DNA from: Mnemiopsis leidyi
Lineage: Eukaryota > Ctenophora > Tentaculata > Lobata > Bolinopsidae
DNA: 33,543 nucleotides
Reading direction: 5' to 3'
NCBI GenBank assembly: GCA_000226015.1
Contig: JH153043.1
Location: 8,857 to 42,399 of the forward strand
In this document: positions 26,430 through 33,543 of the stretch, piece by piece
Position numbering within the stretch: position 1 is the first letter of the stretch
Layout: each line of letters opens with the position of its first letter
The notes under the pieces: generated by a model
Database searches by the model: none
Seen by the model: only the letters and a program-made list of their open reading frames with translations
Told to the model about the DNA's origin: nothing
Made by a program: the position numbers and the translations under genes

Positions 26430-27587
26430 GATATAAATTTCGAAAAAGCTTGCAATTTTGTTCTTAACAATTGCATCAATAAGACTGCTGTTAATTAGCA
26501 AAGAAAACTCATATATCATGTCTGCAGTTTCAGTTGGATTGATGATTCCAAGACATCCATTTTTTGGTGACAGCAAAAAGACTTCACAAAGTATATCAGG
26601 GATGGGGTTAATACCTGTAAGGGGGGAATAAACTGCGGTTTTATGCTTTTCTCAATTGGAGACAGCAATGGGGCTATATCTGGTGTGGTTCTCATCAAGT
26701 AGTTCCACTTCTTGGTAATACCAAAGTAGTAGCCGGCAAAGGCAAGCTGGGGTTCACTAGGTGGTTGACGTCCTGCCCCAGAACATCATGCCCCAGAGCA
26801 CTTTAACCCAGAGATTTAGCCCCGCTGACGTCCTGATCCACAACAGAAAACTTTGTTAGGGTGACAGTTAGAGTTAGGGTTTGGGCTAGGGTCGCTGGGG
26901 CCAAATATGTGGGAAAAATGATGTGGGGCACGATGTTCTGGGGCAGGACGATGGGAACGGGTTTGCTAGCAGCTGCTGTGGATATATCATTTATATCTGC
27001 GACCCAGTCGTTTACTTTTTCTTTCACATAGAGCTCTGTAGCAGCCTTGGCGCCAATGAAAGAACTAAGGTAACGGTGGCCCTCTGCAGTGACTACAACA
27101 CCAGGGAATAGTTGTTTAAAGTATTCCAGCTTATTTGGGTCTTTGATAATTAGACATGTTTTACCGGGTTGAGGGAAGTAACCAATCCTCGGTCCATAGT
27201 GTTTGAGGGCTCCCACCATGCTTTCATTTTTCCGAGCACCAGCAGAGTCATCAGCATACCAACTGACTTTGCACTCGGGTACTTGCTGTTTGAGTATGTA
27301 AATCAGCTCCATGATTCCAACTCCATAGAACCCCATTGCCAGGTTACAACCTTGGGTGGCACCTTCAGCAGAGAGTATGTGCTTGTTAGTTCCATTTATA
27401 AACATCTTGGATGGGGTACCATAGATGCTCTTTAAGTACTGGTGTACAGCGATAGCCCTGTTGAGAGAGTTAATAGCATTAGAGGCTTCCACCAGCAAAA
27501 CACAATCTGTGGAAGAGTCCTCATGCATCTTTATATTCGTGTGGACGGAGGCTTCCACTCCCCCCTCAATACCACCTCATGGGTAAA
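26430..27587 (-). pseudogene. Retrotransposon reverse-transcriptase relic, split by a MITE
   Basis: The first part (27587 down to 26951) reads GGIEGGVEASVHTN, LLVEASNAINSLNRA, SAEGATQGCNLAMG and the catalytic WYADDSAG, then GPRIGYFPQPGKTCLIIKD and AEGHRYLSSFIGAK. This is the palm of a reverse transcriptase common in invertebrate retroelements (DASNAFN..., TQGDPLAM, YADD classes). After an inserted palindromic element (26769-26950) the homology resumes: EPQLAFAGYYFGITKKWNYL and MRTTPDIAPLL, then, after one frame change near 26610, GCLGIINPTETADM. The usual Asp after TQG is Cys here. A stop directly precedes the first block. LINE versus tyrosine-recombinase class is undecided. Confidence 0.8.
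26769..26950. mobile_element. Palindromic MITE inserted in the reverse-transcriptase relic
   Basis: 27-bp terminal inverted repeats (26769-26795 / 26924-26950, beginning cgtcctgccccagaacatc) match at 26 of 27 bases. The interior includes telomere-like ttagggtgacagttagag and gttagggtttgggctaggg. Reverse-transcriptase homology lies on both sides, which shows the insertion. No clean target duplication could be fixed, because the edges are ambiguous. Confidence 0.8.
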
Positions 27588-27590
27588 TGC

Positions 27591-27700
27591 ACGGAAGTTC
27601 GACACGTACGGAAGTTCGACTGCCAAAGTTCGACTAACTGTGGTCCAGTCGAACTTCCGTATTTGTTGAACTACAGTTCAAGTAGTGCATGGAAGTTCGA
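27591..27700. repeat. Cluster of ggaagttcgac motifs with a 15-bp perfect inverted pair
   Basis: The motif ggaagttcgac occurs at about 27593, 27610 and 27691, with a shorter aagttcgac at 27626. tacggaagttcgact (27607-27621) is the exact reverse complement of 27647-27661. Immediately after lies ttgaactacagttcaa, another short palindrome. Confidence 0.75.
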
Positions 27701-28448
27701 CATATGATCGCATTTCCACATAATTGCATGTCGGATCACGTCTATCATCATTTATTCAGTTAATGCAGTTCACAGGAGGATCACGTCTTTACATGATCCG
27801 GTCACGCCTTTTTTGGTCACATCTTTAGTATAATACTTGATAGCATGCGGGGGATCCGTTGAGGATCACATACGTGTAAGTAGAGTGTCTATCATGCAAA
27901 AAGTTCTCAACTTCGCTGATTGGGATAAAAAGCATACCACCTTAAGTCACATTAAGGGGAAGTTATTTTAAAATTAGACCACAATTACATTGATAAACAC
28001 GACATCAACCATCTCTATTCACTATTGTTCCTGCCTCCTGGACTCATTTTATTAGTGGACAATTTCCTGTGCTCAGCGACAATCAAGATCAGACATACTT
28101 CTCAATGAACAATAACACTAGGCTGACCAACAATTGGCCAGTTACCCAGTCGCCACTCAGGACAAAGAAATGCAAAGCCTCAACTCAGTGACACTGATTT
28201 GAGGATGATATTTTGGATGTTGCACTTTAACAGATCAAACAACTGTATCTATCTTAATACTTAAAATTAGAGTGTCTTTACGGCTAATCCTCCAAAAACC
28301 GCTTTGTCAACCACAAATCTCAGTTAGGTTACCGGGCGCTGCGCGGCTTTCTCTACGTTTCCCTCAAAGCAAAGCAAAAATTAGCCTGAGGTCGTATTGC
28401 ATTTCATTTTTAGATTGTAGATGATGTGTTTATATTTGATATATTGAC
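27701..28448. other. Non-coding interval
   Basis: Loose repetition of ggatcacgtct-like phrases (27727-27800), then unique AT-rich sequence and a short GC-rich patch around 28335. No gene signal is visible. Confidence 0.5.
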
Positions 28449-28830
28449 ATTCAAACTTGACGAGATGATATCCGTCTAACTTAATTCTAACGAAAGGAGA
28501 ACAGGAAACTGCGAGCCGCGCGCGATCCGAGTCGGATAACACCTCGACAACATTCAAACAAGAAAAGATATGATTATGTAGTGCGTCCCGAAAGGGCGCG
28601 CGCAGCGCGAGCCTAGCCACAGGGCCAAGCTATGTTGGCTTAACAATTTTGTATCTATTTGACAAATTAAAAAATCATTATTGCAATGACGCATATTTGA
28701 TTTTTATGCGTCTTCTTGACGAAATGATGCATGATATCCATTTAACGTTGAACGTTCTAACGCCAGGAGAGCAGTATGCTGCGAGCCGCGCGCGAGTCCA
28801 GAGTCGGGTAACACCTCGACAAACGCATTC
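28449..28830. repeat. Two diverged direct repeats with a GC-rich core, 270 bp apart
   Basis: Copy 1 (about 28449-28560) and copy 2 (about 28712-28830) share cttgacga, atatcc, taac/tctaacg, aggaga, the exact 17-mer ctgcgagccgcgcgcga (28509 and 28779) and taacacctcgacaa. Between them lies another GC-rich patch (ccgaaagggcgcgcgcag). No protein is encoded. Confidence 0.7.
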
Positions 28831-29089
28831 CTGATCAAATTTATAAATAAAAGTACTCCTTAAATCGAATTTAGAATTGTGAGAATGGATGATCCAACGT
28901 TCTGAATTACATCTTTCACGCACAGCGTTTCTCTGTATATGTATACAAAAAAGAACATCTAGAAAACTTTTATGCCGTGGTTACGTTATACATATCAGTA
29001 CACGTGTGTATGAGCCGTCAGCTTGCATGTTAATAGGACTCTATCACGGCGTCACCTGGTGAAGAGATACCAAAATGTTACGTGTGCCG

Positions 29090-29187
29090 TTAACGGGCGT
29101 TGCGCGTCCAGAATTTCTTCGAAATTCGCCAGGCCAGAAATGCGTGACAGCGCGTGATGGCCGCGACAGTAGGTTATCAACCTACAA
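29090..29187 (+). mobile_element. Small GC-rich element, 98 bp, with perfect 9-bp target duplication
   Basis: cgtgtgccg occurs directly before (29081-29089) and directly after (29188-29196). The element starts ttaacgggcg and ends caacctacaa, and contains two small hairpins (aatttc-ttc-gaaatt and taggtt-atc-aaccta). The termini are not inverted repeats of each other. Other copies are at 29318-29412 (opposite strand) and 6004-6074. Confidence 0.85.
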
Positions 29188-29317
29188 CGTGTGCCGGTGC
29201 CTGCTATTTATTACCTGGGGACCTCAGGCTAATCGTTGCTTAGAGAGAGCCGCGCATCGCCCGGTAAGCTATTTAATCCTCATATCCCATCGGCGTATGC
29301 GATCACGTCATGCTGAT

Positions 29318-29412
29318 TTGTAGGTTGATAACCTACTGTCGCGGCCATCACGCGCTGTCACGCATTTCTGGCCTGAATTTCGAAGAAATTCTAGACGCGC
29401 ATCGCCCGTTGA
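29318..29412 (-). mobile_element. Small GC-rich element, 95 bp, with perfect 9-bp target duplication
   Basis: catgctgat flanks it at 29309-29317 and 29413-29421. Read on the - strand it starts tcaacgggcg and ends caacctacaa, nearly identical to the copy at 29090-29187. A 3-bp indel and a few substitutions separate the two. Different flanking duplications show two independent insertions. Confidence 0.85.
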
Positions 29413-29508
29413 CATGCTGATACACGATCGTGTGCTGGACTGGTTTCAATATTCAAGCATCTCGTGTATCTTTATAAGGGCAGTATTTGCTACACGTTGC
29501 CTAGCCCT

Positions 29509-29527
29509 GCTGCCGCGAAGCGGCAGC
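29509..29527. repeat. Perfect GC-rich hairpin
   Basis: gctgccgc and gcggcagc form an 8-bp stem around a gaa loop, in an otherwise AT-rich interval. It may belong to one of the GC-rich small elements nearby. Confidence 0.7.
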
Positions 29528-29667
29528 CTCCGGCGCGTATAAAGTGCTTTAATTTGTTACAAACGGGGCCGTATTATGTTTTGACCCTGAGATAACAAGC
29601 TTTGACATATGATTTCTTAAAAATTCCAAATTTTGATTTTTTGTGAATATAACTTATGGCCCGAAAA

Positions 29668-29970
29668 TAGCCCGGCACAAAGCGCCCCGTGTTTTGTTGT
29701 AAATCGAGTAACAATTTTATCAGGCAGAAGAGGAAGGCACCGCATAAATTTGTTCGATGTTTTAAAGTCTGACTCGAAAAATCGTGATATTTTGTTAAAC
29801 GATTATAGTGACCTACTAAGTTTACGAATGTTGGCCTATGATAGGAAGAAGTGGCAAGATATGTTTTACCTGGTGGACCCAGGATAGTTTTTCTTCGAGC
29901 AACTTAAAATCATATGAAGGCGCCCTTGTGCCATTTATATAGATTGGTAAAGTTTGATAATAATAAAAAT
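29668..29970 (+). mobile_element. 5'-truncated LINE tail with 17-19 bp target duplication
   Basis: ataacttatggcccgaaaa occurs at 29649-29667 and again at 29969-29987, bracketing an insertion of about 300 bp. The insert encodes the very C-terminus of a LINE protein (GRRGRHRINLFDVLKSD, then LRMLAYDRKKWQDMFYLV, stop at 29885-29887), a short 3' UTR and a gataataataaaa tail. A long duplication, 5' truncation and a simple-repeat tail are the hallmarks of target-primed reverse transcription. The clade may be RTE-like but is not decided. Confidence 0.8.
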
Positions 29971-30200
29971 AACTTATGGCCCGAAAAACGATTACGCTTA
30001 TTATTTGCCATACACCTTGAATGAGCTAGTTCTTTTCTGAAACATTATCAGAAGAATTTACTAATCAGATTAGTAGACGCTAATTAATTTACCCACATCT
30101 CGGAGCATTTCCAATGTGTGATGAGCACATGCACGTTACTATGCACTCAGTATAACAGCAACCACAAATTTGATTTTTTTGCAAATTATCAACGAATATG

Positions 30201-30260
30201 CAGTGGCGTAACGTTGGCTCACAGCGCCCGTTTGTATGGCAGCGTGCACCCACGCCACTG
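30201..30260. mobile_element. 60-bp hAT MITE with perfect 8-bp target duplication
   Basis: cagtggcgt at the left end pairs with acgccactg at the right end, a typical hAT terminal sequence. cgaatatg lies at 30193-30200 and 30261-30268, matching the 8-bp duplication of hAT transposases. At 60 bp it is among the smallest elements one would expect to be mobilised. Confidence 0.88.
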
Positions 30261-30268
30261 CGAATATG

Positions 30269-32020
30269 TGGGCATTATTGACAAATGATTTTAGCGTCAC
30301 AAAAAGAAGTTGCATGGTTTTTTTGCAAATTTTTTTCTGGTAAACAACTTCATTGAGTACTCTAATTTGCCACATGAATTGATATAGGTCCAGGAATTTA
30401 TATAGGTCAAAAGAGCTGGACTCTTACAGGTGGTATCCTGTAACACATAATAGTTTCTTATATGCATCAAATTATGCTTATATTCCTATGTATAATTGTG
30501 CAACGAAATTTTGTCAATTCAAAATTTTGCTATTTGGTATTGAAGCTTTAATTTAGTAAGAACTAAGTCCAGATTGGTTGAGGAAAACCCGTTAGGGAAG
30601 GAATGGAGTGACACACCTTTTTAAAATTTCGTCCAAAAGTGAAAATTGCTTCAAAAGTAATAAAGATTGATAGTTAATTTTTCTTGTGTGAATAACTGGA
30701 TTGTTTTTCAGCCAAAGGGTAAAAATTTTACCCTTTGTTAAAAATTTTTGACTTAGTCACGGAAGGAATGTCATGGAAGAAAAAAATCCTATTTTTTCAA
30801 AACTCTTTTGCTTTGATGTAATTTTACTTTCTGTGCTTTAACTTCCCTTATAACACCACAAGTCTTGAGTAAGAACCTTTAAATACACCTGCATATCGTC
30901 TCTATGCACAAGGGTATTTCAGGCAAATGGTAATTTGACCTAGATTAGCGCAATAATTGACGACCTGGGCTTAAAACACCTTAAAACCATATCAGACTTT
31001 TGAAACCACCTCATCAATAGAAAATTCAGAGGCAACCTGAATCTGTCAAGTTTAAGTTGCAAATAATCCTGAAAGATAGCTTTATTTAAACTATATACTT
31101 TTGTTGAGTAATTAGGTTCTCTTGTTTCAGTGATAAAAGGGTTGCTGCACAGCTTACTGGAGGCCCAATTTTAGAGTAATTTTAGCATTTTCAATGACCA
31201 TGAGGCAACTTTAGCTTTACAATCAAGTTTAATCTGGATTGATGACCAAAATGTTTGGAGCCAAATGATATTTCAGAGTATTTATTGATCAGTAAACATG
31301 TGCAAATTGGGGAACACTTTCTAAGTTTGGGAACATTCCCTAAGTTAAGAAGTCTTGAACTATATATTTTGAGTGTGAAAGGAAGGGGGATATTCGTACC
31401 AATGATATTTTATATTACTGGCTATGCTTTGACACAACAAATATCATCAGGCTGTAATTCTTAGTGGAGCTTAATCTAGTCAGTTAAGTTGGGGTCCAGA
31501 GTAAGAGTCCAAGGCACCCTAGTGCCTCATCACGGATGTTGCTGGTATCCCCAATCGTTTTTGTATTTCAGTCGATATCTACTTTCGTGTTTGGCCCTTA
31601 ACCCAAAGGCCAAATTGTCAGCCCTATGATATTTTGTGTCCTGTTGGTTTATTCTTGTAACATTTTGTCAAATATACTTCTTCGATAAAAGTTTCAAATC
31701 AAATCAGATACTTGTGCAAACTAGGGAGCATTTTCTAAGTTAGGGAGCATTCTTTAAGTTGGAGAATAAAGTGTAAATTAGGGAGCATTTTCTAGGTTAC
31801 GGAACATTCTTCAAGTTAAAGAATATGGTGCAAATTAGGGAGGATTTTTTAAGTTAGGAAACATTCTCTAAGTTAAGTTAAAAGTACATTATTGACAAAT
31901 GCTGGGGCACAACATGTGTTGCGGGTGCGTAGCTTGTGGGTGAATACCTAAATTAACTTACATTTTTGCCCAAGTTGATTAAAATGGCATTGCTAGAATC
32001 AAGCAATTCTAGCACTGTTT
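30269..32020. other. Non-coding interval upstream of the Vav-like gene
   Basis: AT-rich sequence with a perfect 25-bp palindrome (30713-30737, arms caaagggtaaaa), a 57-bp tandem repeat (31714-31884) and one isolated copy of its unit at 31300. The segment gtttggcccttaacccaaag (31589) to about 31700 looks like a decayed interspersed repeat. No exon is recognised. Confidence 0.5.
31714..31884. repeat. 57-bp tandem repeat, three copies
   Basis: Units begin gtgcaaactagggagcattt (31714), gtgtaaattagggagcattt (31771) and gtgcaaattagggaggattt (31828). Each contains two ctaagtt/ggaacattc half-units. A fourth, separate copy begins at 31300 (gtgcaaattggggaacactt). Confidence 0.85.
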
Positions 32021-32270
32021 CTCAAGATAAGGTTGGTGGTGCAGTGGTATGTGGTCCAAACTCATATTCAAGAGGGTTACTCTTCCTAGATCTGCAAATC
32101 CTATAGAAGCCGCTAAGGGCATTTGCCAATGCCATCTTCTTCAACTCAGTGGGATTGCTGGGAAACTGTGACTGAGGGCTTAATTAGGAGGTCACCAATA
32201 ACAAATCTTAAATCTTCTGGGTGCCCCTTCTGTGAAAATTTAAAGGCCTGGGTAGAGGTGTAACAAATAC
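32020..32270 (+). repeat. SINE-like repeat, possible tRNA-derived head
   Basis: ggtggtgcagtggtatg resembles a tRNA-type A box, and gagggttactcttcc, about 35 bp on, resembles a degenerate B box. The body (aagggcatttgcc to ggaaactgtgactgagggc) is shared with the - strand copy at 26041-26200. The 3' end is an acaaatacaaaataaataca-type tail. The tRNA origin is inferred from the box positions only. Confidence 0.45.
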
Positions 32271-32298
32271 AAAATAAATACAAAAATTTTTATCAGAG

Positions 32299-32869
32299 AT
32301 GGCACGCCATCTTGAAGAGGAAGTGCAACATTGGAGAAAAGCTCAAGACTGGCTGTATTCTACAGGTATTGTTATTTCACTTCTTTATTGACATTTGGTT
32401 CAGGTGCTGCTGCAACCCAAAACTATCGCAAATTTTAGATTTGGAACTTGTCTTTACAAATGCTGTATTTTGTTGTTCTTTATGAAGTTCTTTATGTAGT
32501 TTATGGTTTAAGGGTATTCTTTTTTGGTTTAGTGTTTGGTTTGTCCAGTAATTTGGTACTTCTTTTACCAATGAAATATGAACATTTCCTGTATAACAAA
32601 GTCTAGTAAATATTTCAGGCAAGTTATCCCAACCCCATGGGATGTTGTTGGATTTTGCAATGGGTCTTGTGGATGGTGCTGTGCTCTGTGAGGTTGCAAA
32701 CTTCTTGCACCCTGGGGCAATTAGGTCCTTCACCAACAGACCATTAATTCAATTCATGTGTGTCAAAAATATTGACAACTTCCTTAATGCATGTATAAAG
32801 TTCTTTGGATTCCAGACTCACGAGCTTTTCACAGCAACAGAACTTCTAGAGGTTGAAAACTTTGAAAAG
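32299..32869 (+). CDS. Vav-like guanine nucleotide exchange factor, N-terminal CH-domain exons
   Basis: Exon 1 (32299-32365, ATG after tatcagag) encodes MARHLEEEVQHWRKAQDWLY. Exon 2 (32619-32869) continues in frame with the CH domain: KLSQPHGMLLDFAMGLVDGA, VLCEVANFLHPGAI, then RPLIQFMCVKNIDNFLNACI and FFGFQTHELFTATELLEVEN. The tail matches the Vav CH domain, whose conserved pattern is FLCLKNIRTFLSTC, FG, ELF, DL, DV..F.KV. Vav proteins activate Rho-family GTPases downstream of tyrosine kinases, and the CH domain is autoinhibitory. The next exons (DH, PH, C1, SH2/SH3 in the family) lie beyond the window; the last 670 bp show none that I trust. A PIX-type CH protein is a less likely alternative. 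Confidence 0.7.
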
Positions 32870-33015
32870 GTAAATATTTGCCTGTTTGATTGTGATTAAC
32901 CCCTACACCCCCGAGAATGAATTTTCAAATTTACCCCCTAAATCAACTTGTATTGGTCCGAATAAGAAAAGTCTGAAAGGTTTTTGTCTCAATGCTTTTG
33001 GTTTTCGAGATATCG

Positions 33016-33037
33016 CGAGGTCGATATATCGACCTCG
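33016..33037. repeat. Palindrome gaggtcgatatatcgacctc, copy 1
   Basis: The 20-mer at 33017-33036 is its own reverse complement, and one more base pair on each side extends it to 22. An identical 20-mer lies at 33201-33220. Confidence 0.95.
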
Positions 33038-33200
33038 GGGATTCAACAGGAAAATTTATCTATTTTCAAAATTTCGAAAATTGCTTGTTCATGAAAGTTT
33101 TTAAGCCCCATATGACACAGCCTTACATATTAAAACAATCGAGGAGAATAATTCTAGTTTTTAGTGTCTCAGTTGTACAGAAGAGGTCAGTTATACTGAG

Positions 33201-33220
33201 GAGGTCGATATATCGACCTC
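33201..33220. repeat. Palindrome gaggtcgatatatcgacctc, copy 2
   Basis: An exact second copy, starting 184 bp after the first, in an intron of the Vav-like gene. Both are followed by ggg/ggga. Confidence 0.95.
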
Positions 33221-33543
33221 GGGAGTTTCACTAGGTGAGATAACAAAGTTGGTCATATCGGCCAATTTGCCTGTGAAATAAATAAAATTAACTTCTTATT
33301 GGACTAAGAAGTCAACGTGAAAACTCTCTACCTGCTCTGTCTTGCTTTTCTCACTTTCTTACAACTGTATCTTGTTATTTTTTCATTCTAATATGACAAA
33401 CAGCGATTGCTCTTGATGCGAGGCTTCCTTATGCTTCTCACATCCTCAGAAGACACTTGAAAGGAGAAAACATCACATAATTCAGCATTTGCCGTCACAG
33501 ATGGGACGTTTCTTCATGGACATGATACTAAAGTACGGTTTTA

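Larger units (their letters stand above)
32870..33543 (+). other. First part of intron 2 of the Vav-like gene
   Basis: Begins with the donor gtaaat. It contains two copies of a 20-bp perfect palindrome (33017 and 33201). A good acceptor (polypyrimidine then acag, 33400-33403) precedes sequence with early stops in all frames, so no exon is called. Nothing else was recognised. Confidence 0.5.

Noticed and set aside
26856-26900. Interstitial telomere sequence
   Set aside because: TTAGGG-like units are few and degenerate and lie inside a MITE with clear inverted ends, so a chromosome-fusion scar is not needed.
33404-33490. Third exon of the Vav-like gene after a good acceptor
   Set aside because: All three frames meet stops within about 80 bases and none resembles the rest of a CH domain or a DH domain.

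Overview
This window is nuclear DNA of an animal. It is AT-rich, has short GT-AG introns, and carries animal gene families: an SLC12 cation-chloride cotransporter, an SV2/SVOP-like transporter, an SLC35G-like transporter, mitochondrial Lon protease, a C2H2 zinc-finger protein, DNAJC2/zuotin and a Vav-type calponin-homology exon pair. The many small transposons, minisatellites and small introns suggest an invertebrate, possibly a non-bilaterian, but the species cannot be fixed from this sequence. One 884-base run of N (14324-15207) falls inside an intron of the Lon gene, so no coding exon is lost.

Layout. 1-5520: the last three coding exons (+ strand) of an SLC12 gene whose 5' part lies outside the window. 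An intact-looking but dead Mutator-like transposon (115-1658) lies upstream of the first visible exon. An intronless SV2/SVOP-like gene (2505-4430, - strand) lies entirely within the next intron, and a 30-bp minisatellite fills the last intron up to its splice acceptor. 5521-7845: repeats and MITE-like palindromes. 7846-9209: a three-exon SLC35G-like transporter (- strand). 9210-13609: mostly non-coding, with a GC-rich interspersed repeat, a nested palindrome, one doubtful terminal exon and a 17-bp minisatellite in which almost every unit carries a CACGTG E-box.

13610-25302: three genes on the - strand, head to tail and only about 350-410 bp apart. In transcription order they are DNAJC2 (single exon), a seven-finger C2H2 protein (three exons, 738 aa) and LONP1 (15 exons, 907 aa, all splice phases consistent). 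Each has a splice-acceptor-like AG 9-36 nt upstream of its ATG, so 5' UTR introns or spliced-leader trans-splicing are worth testing. DNAJC2 acts at the ribosome and LONP1 in the mitochondrial matrix; both serve protein quality control, but I infer no shared pathway.

25303-32298 is a transposon graveyard. It holds a reverse-transcriptase relic split by a palindromic MITE, a 5'-truncated LINE tail with a 17-19 bp target duplication, a 60-bp hAT MITE with a perfect 8-bp duplication, two copies of a small GC-rich element each with its own perfect 9-bp duplication, and SINE-like copies. 32299-32869 gives the first two coding exons of a Vav-like CH-domain protein (+ strand), which runs off the window. 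Most of the novelty lies in the small mobile elements, whose boundaries can be read exactly from their target duplications, and in the nested gene arrangement.
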